From the NCBI RefSeq assembly GCF_002087085.1, contig NZ_MWQY01000007.1, forward strand, positions 1 through 64,000: DNA of 64,000 nt. Direction: 5' to 3'. The notes beneath the pieces were generated by a model. The model saw nothing but the letters and a program-made list of their open reading frames with translations. It had not been told where the DNA came from and made no database searches. Position numbers and translations under genes: made by a program. Shown one piece after another: positions 8,458 through 16,572 of this stretch (its first letter is position 1; every line of letters starts with the position of its first letter). The stretch comes from Marispirochaeta aestuarii (GTDB lineage: Bacteria > Spirochaetota > Spirochaetia > JC444 > Marispirochaetaceae).

Positions 8458-9480
8458 ATGAAAATCTATGATCTGCGAAGCGACACAATTACCCGTCCCT
8501 CCGGCGAGATGCGCAAGGCCATGCACAAGGCCGAGGTGGGGGACGATGTCTACGGTGAGGATCCCACCGTCAATCTGCTGGAGGAGACCGCCGCAAAAAT
8601 GACCGGAAAAAAGGCGGCCCTATTTGTGCCCTCCGGCTCCATGGGCAACCTGATACCCCTCTACGTACAGTGCGGCCGGGGCAACGAGGTGATCCTTCAC
8701 GAAAACAGCCACATAATGCATTACGAGCTTGCTTCAGCCGCGACTATTGCCGGCGTCATGCCCCGTCCTGTACCGGGGGAACGGGGTATCCTGACACCGG
8801 AAGCGATCCGCCCCCATCTGAGGCCGGACATCTACTATATGGCCCGGACCGGTCTTATCGAGATCGAGAACACCCACAACAAGGAGGGGGGCACCTGCTG
8901 GACGGAGGATGAGCTATCTGCAATTCACCGTTTTGCAAAAAAGCACGACATCCCCGTTCATCTGGACGGCGCCCGGGTATTCAATGCGGCAGTGCATACG
9001 GGAATCCCGGTTAAAAAGATCTGCTCCTACGTGGACACGGTAACCTTCTGCCTCTCCAAGGGACTGGGCGCACCGGTGGGGAGCCTTCTGTGCGGAGATT
9101 CGGAGTTCATCGACGAAGCGCGGCGGATCCGGAAGATGCTGGGCGGCGGTATGCGGCAGGTGGGAATCCTGGCCGCGGCGGGTCTTTATGCCCTGGAGCA
9201 CAACATTGACAGGCTCCGGGAGGATCATCTGAACGCAAAGAAACTGGCGGAGGTCCTGAACAACGTCTCCTGGGCAAAGGTGGATCCTGACAGCGTCGAG
9301 ACGAACATCCTTTTTGCGACGATCCCCGATGGGAACGCCGCGGCGGTCTCGTCGGCGCTGAAAAAGAAGGGCGTCCTCTGTTCCGGCGACGGCAACCGGC
9401 TGCGATTCGTAACCAGCATGGAGGTAAGCTCCCAGGATATCCGGGAAGCCTGCGACATAATAGCGGCATTAAAAATATAA
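8458..9480 (+). CDS. ltaE: Low-specificity L-threonine aldolase (PLP enzyme)
   Basis: It cleaves L-threonine or L-allo-threonine to glycine and acetaldehyde. The frame is open farther upstream, but the start at 8458 gives the family's N-terminus (IYDLRSDTITRP) and is preceded by AAGGAG eight bases away. The 340 residues fit the family. Motifs: DVYGEDPTVNLLEE, the FVPSGSMGNL glycine-rich loop, IENTHNKEGGT, HLDGARVFNAAV, and the PLP-lysine context CLSKGLGAPVGSLLCG. It is the second gene after aroA, with no obvious pathway link apart from amino-acid metabolism. Confidence 0.94.
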   Translation: MKIYDLRSDTITRPSGEMRKAMHKAEVGDDVYGEDPTVNLLEETAAKMTGKKAALFVPSGSMGNLIPLYVQCGRGNEVILHENSHIMHYELASAATIAGVMPRPVPGERGILTPEAIRPHLRPDIYYMARTGLIEIENTHNKEGGTCWTEDELSAIHRFAKKHDIPVHLDGARVFNAAVHTGIPVKKICSYVDTVTFCLSKGLGAPVGSLLCGDSEFIDEARRIRKMLGGGMRQVGILAAAGLYALEHNIDRLREDHLNAKKLAEVLNNVSWAKVDPDSVETNILFATIPDGNAAAVSSALKKKGVLCSGDGNRLRFVTSMEVSSQDIREACDIIAALKI

Positions 9481-9501
9481 TTTTATATTTGGAACAAAGA
9501 T

Positions 9502-9572
9502 AAACAGGATGGGAATGATGAATAGCCGGGATAATATATATCCCGATCTTTAGTATCCTCCCCATCCTGTTT
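9502..9572. terminator. Nested inverted repeat between convergent ltaE and htpG
   Basis: Outer arms AAACAGGATGGG (from 9502) and CCCATCCTGTTT (to 9572) enclose an inner pair CGGGATA (9527-9533) and TATCCCG (9539-9545). A T-rich run, TTCTATTTCTTTTTTC, follows on the plus strand. The position between two convergent stops suggests a bidirectional terminator. The outer arm resembles dispersed repeats of the form AAACAGGAT seen in several bacterial phyla; that link is only a suggestion. Confidence 0.6.
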
Positions 9573-9601
9573 CTATTTCTTTTTTCTTTTTAACAGCTGT
9601 A

Positions 9602-11479
9602 TTACAGAGCCATGTTCATTATCCGGTTGAGGCGTTTTACGAACTCCGCCGGTTTTTTCAGCTCCGCCCCTTCGATCATCATGGCCTGCTCCAGAAGCAG
9701 GGTGGCCACGTCCTCCACCAGGGCTTTGTCGTCCTTTTTTGCCTCCAGCTTTTTAACGATCTCATGGTCCGGGTTGATCTCCAGGATCGGCTTGATCTCC
9801 GGCAGATCCTTCTGCCCCATGGCCTTCAGCATCTGCTGCATCTGCATGGAGGGGTCGGATTCGTCGGCGACGATGCAGGAGGGGGAATCAGAGAGCCGGC
9901 TGGATGCGACTACATCCTTTACCTTGTCTCCCAGGGCGTCCTTGATCTTCTTGATCAGGGGCTTTATCTCCTTCTCCTTCTTCTTGTCGTCCTCGGTCTT
10001 GAGGTCGTCGGAGGAACCGCTCTTGTTGATCGCCTTCAGGTCGATCTCCTCGTACTTGCCGATGGAGGGCACCACGATTTCATCGATCTCATCGTCCATT
10101 ACAAGAACCTCGATGCCCTTGGCCTTATAGGCTTCCAACAGGGGAGAGTTCCGCAGGGTCTCTTCTTTTTCGCCGGTTATGTAGTAGATCCCCTTCTGAT
10201 CCTCCTTCATGCGTTCCTTGTAGGCCTTCAGGCTGGTGTAGCCCTCGACCTCGGTGGACTTGAAACGTACAAGTTCGAGCAAAGTCTCCCGGTTGGCAAA
10301 GTCGGAGTAGAGCCCCTCCTTCAAAGGACGGTTGAACTGCTCGATAAACTCGGTGTACATCTCGGGATTGTTCTCGGCGATCCGCTGAAACTCGGAGAGA
10401 AGCTTCTTGGCGGAAGAACCCGTTATGGATGAGAGGATCCGGTTCTGCTGCAGGATTTCCCTGCTGACGTTCAGGGGCAGGTCTTCGGAGTCGATTATTC
10501 CCCGTACAAAACGCAGGTAAACCGGCAGCAGCTCTTTTTCGTCGTCGGTAATGAATACCCGTTTTACGTAGAGTTTGACGCCGGGCTTGTAGTCAGCCTG
10601 GTACAGGTCGAAGGGCGCCTTCTTGGGTACATAGAAAAGAGTGGTGTATTCCTGGGTCCCCTCGGCCTGGGTGTGGAGCCAGAACAGGGGCTCATCGTAG
10701 TCATGGGTAAGGGTTTTGTAAAACTCCTTGTAATCTTCATCGCTGAGTTCCGACTTGGGACGCTTCCACATGGCGGAGGCGGAGTTGATCTGTTCGACCT
10801 TCTGCTCCTTCTTTTCCTTCCGCTTTTCCCCTTCCCCTTCGTATTCGGTGGCGGTATAGTGAAGGAAAATAGGGAAGGCCACGTGGTTGGAATACTTCTT
10901 GATTACCTGTTCGATCTGCCAGCGGCCGGTATACTCCTTGCCCTCTTCGTTCAGATGCAGGGTAACGGTGGTCCCGAAACTCTCCCGCTCCGCCGGGGTA
11001 ATCTCGTAGGCGCCCTTGCCGTCGGAAACCCATTTATAGGCTGTATCCTCACCGGCTTTGCGGGAGATAACCTCCACCGAGTCGGCTACCATAAAGCTGG
11101 AGTAGAATCCCACTCCGAACTGACCGATCAGGTTGGAATCCTTTTTGGCGTCCCCCGTCAGCTTGCCCAGGAAGTTTTTGGTCCCGGATCGGGCGATGGT
11201 TCCCAGGTTTTCAACCAGGTCCTCTTCGTTCATACCGATTCCGTTATCGGAGACCGTCAAGGTCGGTTTGTCACCCTCGGTATAACTGATGTCCACCCGG
11301 GGATCAAAGGTGAGTTTCTTGAACTCGTCCTGGGTAAGGGTAAGGTATTTCAGTTTGTCCAGTGCGTCCGAAGCGTTGGATATAAGCTCCCGCAGGAATA
11401 TTTCCTTGTGTGAATAGAGCGAGTGAATAATCAGATGCAGAAGCTGGGATACTTCGGTCTGAAACTGGTGTTTCGACAT
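9602..11479 (-). CDS. htpG: Hsp90-family chaperone HtpG
   Basis: A cytosolic ATP-dependent chaperone of 625 residues, normal for bacteria. The N-terminal GHKL ATPase shows LISNASDALDKLKYL, DNGIGM, GTIARSGTKNFL and GQFGVGFYSSFMVAD. The middle domain contains LYVKRVFI and LPVYLRFVRGIIDSEDLPLN followed by SREILQQN, with the catalytic-loop arginine. The C-terminal dimerisation domain ends in NRIMNMAL without an MEEVD tail, as expected in bacteria. It is a single gene with its own promoter at 11534-11562, head-to-head with the FecR lipoprotein gene. Confidence 0.97.
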   Translation of the reverse strand: MSKHQFQTEVSQLLHLIIHSLYSHKEIFLRELISNASDALDKLKYLTLTQDEFKKLTFDPRVDISYTEGDKPTLTVSDNGIGMNEEDLVENLGTIARSGTKNFLGKLTGDAKKDSNLIGQFGVGFYSSFMVADSVEVISRKAGEDTAYKWVSDGKGAYEITPAERESFGTTVTLHLNEEGKEYTGRWQIEQVIKKYSNHVAFPIFLHYTATEYEGEGEKRKEKKEQKVEQINSASAMWKRPKSELSDEDYKEFYKTLTHDYDEPLFWLHTQAEGTQEYTTLFYVPKKAPFDLYQADYKPGVKLYVKRVFITDDEKELLPVYLRFVRGIIDSEDLPLNVSREILQQNRILSSITGSSAKKLLSEFQRIAENNPEMYTEFIEQFNRPLKEGLYSDFANRETLLELVRFKSTEVEGYTSLKAYKERMKEDQKGIYYITGEKEETLRNSPLLEAYKAKGIEVLVMDDEIDEIVVPSIGKYEEIDLKAINKSGSSDDLKTEDDKKKEKEIKPLIKKIKDALGDKVKDVVASSRLSDSPSCIVADESDPSMQMQQMLKAMGQKDLPEIKPILEINPDHEIVKKLEAKKDDKALVEDVATLLLEQAMMIEGAELKKPAEFVKRLNRIMNMAL

Positions 11480-11533
11480 TTCCGTGCTCTCCTCTTGGTG
11501 CAGATAAAAGATATAGATGTTGTGTTTGGCGGA

Positions 11534-11562
11534 AATATACTAGCCGGGGGACAAAAATTCAA
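11534..11562 (-). promoter_or_regulatory. htpG promoter
   Basis: TTGAAT (11562-11557) and TATATT (11539-11534) have exact 17-base spacing on the minus strand, 55 bases before the htpG start. The preceding C makes a CTTGAA heat-shock-like -35, but the CCCCC that follows is too close to form a sigma-32 -10, so housekeeping sigma is preferred. Confidence 0.6.
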
Positions 11563-11567
11563 GAAAA

Positions 11568-11596
11568 TTGAAATGCCCCCCCGCCTGTACTATACT
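11568..11596 (+). promoter_or_regulatory. Promoter of the FecR/PEGA lipoprotein
   Basis: TTGAAA (11568-11573), a 17-base spacer and TATACT (11591-11596) form a near-consensus promoter that would start about 50 bases before the ATG at 11652. It is back-to-back with the htpG promoter, their -35 boxes only 5 bases apart, so polymerases could interfere. Confidence 0.65.
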
Positions 11597-11651
11597 TTTA
11601 TTCGTATACTGGGGATATTTCTGCCTGAAAATCGTCATAACGAGGCGCTGA

Positions 11652-14387
11652 ATGAAAAGAGTACTCTTACCGCTTTCCCTGATCCTGGTTCTGTTAGTTG
11701 CCGGATGCAGCAAAAGGGAACCTGAGCCTAAGACCTCGACAGCAATTGTCCCCTCTCCGACGGTCGTATCTCAGGAGCTCCCTCCGGTTGAAGCTCCTGC
11801 TCTGGATGAGGGAATAATCGCCTACATAAGCGGCGAGGTGGATATAGCCGACGAAAGCGGCTGGTTTCCGGCGGAAATCGGCGACCTGATTACCCCCGCC
11901 GACAGGATCAGAACCGCCGCGGACTCGAGCTGCGAGATACAGTTCGGCAGAATCGCTGTTATCAGCCTTCAGGAAAACACGGAAATCGACATCAGCCGTA
12001 TCAATCTTACACCGGAGTCATCAAAGGTCGGAATCGCCATGGCGGCAGGAACGGTGCTCTCCAAGGTGCAGAAACTTTCAGGCTCGGACAGCTTCAGCGT
12101 TCGGACCCAGTCCGCGGTATGCGGTGTGCGGGGAACCGAATTCAGCGTTAGCACCGATGCCTCCGGGCAGTCGGTCTTCGCAGTCAAGGAGGGGAGCGTT
12201 GCAATCCTCTCCCCCGATATAGATACGGAGGAACTGAAGGATCAGCTTGCCGGTCAGGATGCTGAAACGGAGGAGCTTATCGATCAGCTGCTGGAAACAG
12301 CTCCCCGGGTGGAAGCCAACCAGGAAATAACCCTGGGACCTGACTTTGCCGAGGAGACCAGAGAGGCGGCGGAATCCATAAAGCGGAGCGTAACTGAAAT
12401 TGCAGCGGCGGAGAGCCCTGAAGAGCGGGAGGAAAAAACCCGTGATCTGGCGGCGGCGACGGCGCAGACTGCCCGGATACTCAGAACCGAAAGCTCAGGC
12501 CCCGCGGAAATATCCCCGGAAAAGAGGGAGGTCCTCAAGCAGACCGACAAGATGAGGATCCTGGAGATCCCCGTGGCAGCCGCAAAAGACGGCGGATCTG
12601 AACTGCCGAAAATAAGGCTCCACAAAATTGCCGTCAAGGCAGATCCGGCGGACGTCGAGATTCTGCTGAACGGGGAGAGGGCCGGAAAAGGAAGCTACTC
12701 GGCCCTTTTTGAGGAGGGGAGCAGCCTCTCCTTTACCCTGCGGAGGGACGGATACGCTGAGTACCAGCTTGCCATCTCCGTGAGCTCAGATTCAGCCAGG
12801 CTCTACAACGTCAAGCTGGCCTCACTTTCCTCCCAGGCTCCCACACCGCCGGCGGCCCCCCAGGTACCTCCTGCCTCTTCCGCTCCTGAACCCCAAACCG
12901 AGGCGGCACCGGAGGCGCAGTCTGTGCCTGCACGTTCGGAAGAACCTCAGCCCCGGGCAGAGACAGTGCCCCCTGCCGCAGTGGCAGCCGCCCCTGCACC
13001 TCCAGCTCCTGAATCTCCTCCGCCTGCTCCCGCAGCGGCGAGCCCCCGGACGGAAGTCCCCCGGCAACCCGCCCCCCGGCCACAGCCTGTATCGCAGTCG
13101 GAGCCGACAGCCCGGACCGAAGCGGAAATACCGGCTCAGCCGGAGCCGCCATCGGAACCCAGGCCCGCACCTGCAGGGCCCGAAACAGTCCGGATAAGCC
13201 TTACAGCATCGCCGGCAGACGCCCTGGTTCAGCTTGACAGGGGCATCAGCGGCACCGGCCGGGCAAGCGTCGAAGCCATGCCGGGAGACCGACTTTCCGT
13301 TACCGTAAGCCGCCGGGGTTTTACTGAAGAAAGAATCACCCTGGAGGTCGGAGACAGCCCGGTAAGCAGACATATAGTCCTGCAGGAACAACCTGTACTG
13401 TTCAGCAGTTCAGCCTCTCAGACAATCCTTATCGGGTTGGCAGCTTCTGACGGCCTTTTACTGGCCTCGGACGCCCGGGGGACACTCAGTGCAGTAGACC
13501 TGGACGGAAAAATCCTGTGGAGGACAGAGAGTTCCAATCGGCCCAACGAAAATAACCTCCCGGTAGTTGCAGGCACCAGACTTGTCTTCTCCGGCAGCAG
13601 GGAGCTTTTGATCGCCGATCTTGTAACGGGAAAGGCACTGCAGCGGATCCCCCTCCAGAGCAGCCGCTCCCACCTCTTTGGGCGGAGGGCCGTCCCCTAT
13701 CAGGACAAAATCCTCTACCCCGCCAACAAATCCCTGGACTTCCTCGATCCCGCCACCGGCTCCTTCAGCAGATTTGCCGATCTCGGGACCGCCGGATCCA
13801 GGATGAGCCCCGGGATTTATCGTGACATGATTCTGATTGCGGACCAGGAAGGAACCTTTCTTATGATTGGTGCCGGCGGAAGGCTGGAAACATCTATCCC
13901 CACCGGTGCCCTGCAGCCTCTTGCCCAGGCTGTTTCAGTTCATGGTGACCGTGCCGTATTTTCCGGACGCCGGGGAGATGTGGTCTGCCTGGATCTGCAA
14001 AAAAGAGTTGTGATCTGGGAAAAAAGCCTCGGGGACACCGGCGTAGCCATCGCTACAGATATCGCTGTGGGTGATTCGGGCATCTATCCCTATGGCATGG
14101 ACGGGACCATATACGGACTCGATCCGGATGACGGTACCGAGCTTTTCACCCCAATCCGCGGCGCAGCCACACCTCCCCTGATCCTGGACGGGGGCCGGCA
14201 ATTCGTCTACGGCACCCGGGACCGTAAGCTGATTATCGCTGCGGCAGATACGGGAACAACCAGTAAGAGCCTTGACCTGACGGAACAGGCCTCCACACGG
14301 CCGGTAATAATTCCCGGGGACAGCCTGATTGCCCTGGGGACCAGAGAGGGACACGTTATTCTGATCGAACCCGCGGGTATACGCTAA
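11652..14387 (+). CDS. Lipoprotein with FecR domain, two PEGA domains and C-terminal PQQ-like beta-propeller
   Basis: A 911-residue lipoprotein; lipobox LLVAGC gives acyl-Cys19. Residues ~55-165 are a FecR-type domain (ISGEVDIADESGWFPAEIGD, then CGVRGTEFSV and VKEGSVAI). Residues ~170-310 are charged, helical and rich in Glu/Ala. Two PEGA carbohydrate-binding-like domains follow (~325-390, ending KLAS; and ~515-580, with SPADALVQLDRG and RGFTEERI), joined by a ~110-residue Pro/Ala/Glu linker of low complexity. Residues ~585-911 form PQQ-like propeller blades (for example GTLSAVDLDGKILWRTE and YGLDPDDGTELF). Such proteins span the periplasm or cell wall and bind polymers; no enzyme motif is visible. 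It is monocistronic with its own promoter. FecR here stands alone without TonB or sigma partners, so iron signalling should not be assumed. Confidence 0.88.
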   Translation: MKRVLLPLSLILVLLVAGCSKREPEPKTSTAIVPSPTVVSQELPPVEAPALDEGIIAYISGEVDIADESGWFPAEIGDLITPADRIRTAADSSCEIQFGRIAVISLQENTEIDISRINLTPESSKVGIAMAAGTVLSKVQKLSGSDSFSVRTQSAVCGVRGTEFSVSTDASGQSVFAVKEGSVAILSPDIDTEELKDQLAGQDAETEELIDQLLETAPRVEANQEITLGPDFAEETREAAESIKRSVTEIAAAESPEEREEKTRDLAAATAQTARILRTESSGPAEISPEKREVLKQTDKMRILEIPVAAAKDGGSELPKIRLHKIAVKADPADVEILLNGERAGKGSYSALFEEGSSLSFTLRRDGYAEYQLAISVSSDSARLYNVKLASLSSQAPTPPAAPQVPPASSAPEPQTEAAPEAQSVPARSEEPQPRAETVPPAAVAAAPAPPAPESPPPAPAAASPRTEVPRQPAPRPQPVSQSEPTARTEAEIPAQPEPPSEPRPAPAGPETVRISLTASPADALVQLDRGISGTGRASVEAMPGDRLSVTVSRRGFTEERITLEVGDSPVSRHIVLQEQPVLFSSSASQTILIGLAASDGLLLASDARGTLSAVDLDGKILWRTESSNRPNENNLPVVAGTRLVFSGSRELLIADLVTGKALQRIPLQSSRSHLFGRRAVPYQDKILYPANKSLDFLDPATGSFSRFADLGTAGSRMSPGIYRDMILIADQEGTFLMIGAGGRLETSIPTGALQPLAQAVSVHGDRAVFSGRRGDVVCLDLQKRVVIWEKSLGDTGVAIATDIAVGDSGIYPYGMDGTIYGLDPDDGTELFTPIRGAATPPLILDGGRQFVYGTRDRKLIIAAADTGTTSKSLDLTEQASTRPVIIPGDSLIALGTREGHVILIEPAGIR

Positions 14388-14422
14388 TCTAAACGTAAAC
14401 TTCAGAAGGCAGCAATTCTCAC

Positions 14423-14451
14423 TTGACAGTCGAATAATTATTCGATAATAT
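14423..14451 (+). promoter_or_regulatory. Consensus promoter with operator in the spacer (TetR gene)
   Basis: TTGACA (14423-14428), 17 bases, TAATAT (14446-14451). The spacer is almost filled by the perfect 16-bp palindrome TCGAATAATTATTCGA (14430-14445). A repressor bound there would block polymerase directly. Confidence 0.85.
14430..14445. promoter_or_regulatory. Operator 1, perfect palindrome
   Basis: TCGAATAATTATTCGA is identical to its reverse complement. The half-site TCGAATA is repeated in operator 2. Most likely bound by the TetR-family protein encoded 50 bases downstream. Confidence 0.8.
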
Positions 14452-14463
14452 CGACTCATTCTC

Positions 14464-14479
14464 TCGAATATTTATTCGA
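14464..14479. promoter_or_regulatory. Operator 2, near-perfect palindrome
   Basis: TCGAATATTTATTCGA, same half-sites as operator 1 with one central mismatch pair, 34 bp centre to centre, i.e. roughly three helical turns downstream, between promoter and ribosome site. Confidence 0.75.
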
Positions 14480-14493
14480 CAACAGGAGGAACA

Positions 14494-15108
14494 GTGAAAG
14501 ACCGGATTGTAAGCGCCGCCATTGAACTGCTGAACGAACTCGGCCCTCACAAGGTTACCACGAACCATATTATCGACGCCCTGGGAATCAGTCCCGGTAC
14601 CCTGTATTACCACTACCGGAACAGGGAACAGATCATCCTCTCCATATTCCAGCGGATCACCGAAGATTTCGACGCCCTTTTTGTAGAGAATCCCGTCTCG
14701 GGAGAAATTACGGGGCTTCTTTCGATGATAGAACAGATCTACCGTTTGTATTTCAAATACCGGTTTTTCTATATGAACCTGTCCATGCTTCTGGACCGGG
14801 ACCCGGTCCTCGCGGAGGCATACCGGGAAAACTACCGGATAAAGCGGAAAAAACTGGAGAAACTCTTTTCATCCCTGGAGAAACAGGGACTTATTCGGCC
14901 CTTTGAATCACCGGAGGAGAAGGATATCTTCCTTCAGAATCAGTGGCTCATCAACGATTACTGGCTCGGATTCCAGAAAGCAGTTGGCATAAGGGATGCC
15001 GAAGAAATGATCGGCAAGGGGATCCGTGGCTACCTGGCTTTCATCCGTGAATACTTGACGCCCCGGGGCCGGAGTGCCCTGGTCACCAGACATAACGATA
15101 CAGACTGA
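14494..15108 (+). CDS. TetR-family transcriptional regulator, probably autorepressor
   Basis: A 204-residue protein starting with GTG after AGGAGG four bases upstream. The N-terminal helix-turn-helix is plain: IVSAAIELLNELGPHKVTTN, then ALGISPGTLYYHYRNREQII. The remaining ~150 residues are the helical ligand domain, aromatic-rich (YRLYFKYRFFYMNLSMLLDR), which fits the TetR C-terminal family often seen in Spirochaetes and Bacteroidetes. The ligand is unknown. Two matching palindromes in and just after its own promoter indicate autoregulation. The DUF2271-like gene follows 11 bases after the stop and is presumably controlled with it. Confidence 0.9.
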   Translation: MKDRIVSAAIELLNELGPHKVTTNHIIDALGISPGTLYYHYRNREQIILSIFQRITEDFDALFVENPVSGEITGLLSMIEQIYRLYFKYRFFYMNLSMLLDRDPVLAEAYRENYRIKRKKLEKLFSSLEKQGLIRPFESPEEKDIFLQNQWLINDYWLGFQKAVGIRDAEEMIGKGIRGYLAFIREYLTPRGRSALVTRHNDTD

Positions 15109-15119
15109 GGAGAAAAAAC

Positions 15120-15866
15120 ATGAAACGAATAATACCGGTGCTGATATTCCTGCTCGCTGCAGCAGGGCTGACGGCAGAACCGGATCAGAAAACCGGTCCG
15201 GAGGCAGGCAACGGGATGCTGCAGATCCGCATTGAAGAAGGAGAGCACTACCTGCACAGGGTACCGGTCTTTCTATTTATCGCAGTAAAGGCGCCGACCC
15301 AGCTTGCCCTCTGGCTTGAGGACATGGATGGCAATTTTATACGGACCCTCTTTGTCACCAGCAGGACAGCCCTGTCCGACTGGCGAAAAGCCCCGGGGGA
15401 CAAGACTCAGAAGGAGAATTTACGGCGTCCCGAAAGCCTTCCCCTGTGGACCCACAGGAGCACCGGCAGCACGGCAGATCGATGGGACGGGCCCCTGCCA
15501 GGGGTGGACGCGGTAAGCTCGGCGACACCGAAAAGCGGTTTCAGCATACAGGCAGATCTTCCCGAAGGAGTGTCGCGCTTCAGGATCCTGGCAGAGGTGA
15601 ACGCCTCTCTCGATTTTAACCATTCGTATCCCGAAGAGGCGGAAAAGGGGTCTTCGAGATATTCCGGAGGTCCCTGGGGGAGCGGACAGCCGGCCCTTGT
15701 CTATGCCGCCGAAGTGGATAGATCTGAAACCGGCGCCGGACCGCTTGAACTGGAACTGCAGGGACATTCCAGTCCCGACGGCTCCACCGGCGAACTCTAC
15801 ACGGATATGGACGGGATAACGACAGCGCGTGAGATTATCGGTAAAATTGAAGCGGAGCTTCGATAG
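15120..15866 (+). CDS. Exported DUF2271-like protein
   Basis: A 248-residue protein with a cleavable signal peptide (IPVLIFLLAAAGLTAEP). After it comes a domain with LALWLEDMDGNFIRTLFVT, a WRKAP segment, RPESLPLWTHRST and VDAVSSATPKSG, the order of motifs seen in DUF2271 periplasmic proteins, which often sit near flavin- and haem-linked redox systems. No haem, metal or flavin motif is visible here. Strong SD (GAGGAGAAAA) and the 11-base gap from the TetR gene make it the second gene of a self-regulated operon, so it is the probable physiological target. The family assignment is from memory of its motifs and moderately sure. Confidence 0.65.
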   Translation: MKRIIPVLIFLLAAAGLTAEPDQKTGPEAGNGMLQIRIEEGEHYLHRVPVFLFIAVKAPTQLALWLEDMDGNFIRTLFVTSRTALSDWRKAPGDKTQKENLRRPESLPLWTHRSTGSTADRWDGPLPGVDAVSSATPKSGFSIQADLPEGVSRFRILAEVNASLDFNHSYPEEAEKGSSRYSGGPWGSGQPALVYAAEVDRSETGAGPLELELQGHSSPDGSTGELYTDMDGITTAREIIGKIEAELR

Positions 15867-15875
15867 TCACCGCAG

Positions 15876-16484
15876 CTAAATAAGGATAAAAACCACGGAA
15901 GCTGCGGTCATGCCTCCCAACAGCATCCGCACCCCCCTTGCATAGCGGGCCGAACTCATCAGGCGGCCGAGCAGGGTCCCGAAGCCGGCCCAGACCGATA
16001 TTGCCAGGGGGGTTATTATCAGAAAGAAGAGGATAATGAGAAGGGCAGACGGCAGAAACAGCTCCCCCTGCACGGGGTACACCGACATGGCGGTGATGGA
16101 CATTATGTAGGCCTTGGGATTCAGGTACTGAAAACCCGCCCCTGCCATTAGACCCAGGGGCTGCTCCGCCTCTTTCCCATGTTTTTCCTTGCCGGGAGTA
16201 AAGGCAATCCGGTACGCCAGATACACCAGATACAGGACCCCGAATACCTTCAGCAGCCCCTTCAGGACAGGAATACTCTCAAAGAGGACTCCCAGGCCCA
16301 GGGCGCTTAAAACAAGCTGGCTGATTATCCCCAGGACAATTCCCCCGATCAGGGGAAGGGTTCGCCGGTAGCCGAAGCGTGCTCCCGAAGCTGTGAGCAG
16401 CATGTTGTTGGGCCCGGGGGTTATGGTCATGGAAAGGGTAAATAGAAAAACCGGAAGGATAATAGCGTACATGGAAACCTCCAT
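15876..16484 (-). CDS. LysE/RhtB-family amino-acid exporter
   Basis: A 202-residue inner-membrane protein with six predicted hydrophobic segments. The family signature near the N-terminus, TITPGPNNMLLTASGARFGY, is clear, followed by LPLIGGIVLGI and a later GAGFQYLNPKAY, both standard in LysE/RhtB exporters. It exports amino acids or similar compounds; substrate cannot be read from sequence. It is divergently transcribed from the MocR regulator at 16573 across an 88-bp gap, which suggests that the regulator controls it. Its stop lies only 9 bp from the convergent DUF2271-like gene. Confidence 0.92.
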   Translation of the reverse strand: MEVSMYAIILPVFLFTLSMTITPGPNNMLLTASGARFGYRRTLPLIGGIVLGIISQLVLSALGLGVLFESIPVLKGLLKVFGVLYLVYLAYRIAFTPGKEKHGKEAEQPLGLMAGAGFQYLNPKAYIMSITAMSVYPVQGELFLPSALLIILFFLIITPLAISVWAGFGTLLGRLMSSARYARGVRMLLGGMTAASVVFILI

Positions 16485-16572
16485 ACTCTTTTCGTCAGAG
16501 AATAGAAGATCCGGGAGAACAATAACAGATACAGATATTTGATTTAACGACCATAACAGTTTAAACTTTCCT

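Noticed and set aside
11550-11565. Sigma-32-type heat-shock promoter before htpG
   Set aside because: CTTGAA is present but the C-run follows after seven bases rather than about 13-14 and a good housekeeping promoter overlaps.
12820-13190. Pro/Ala-rich stretch as a tandem-repeat or recombination element
   Set aside because: The DNA does not repeat in register; it is a low-complexity coding linker between two PEGA domains.
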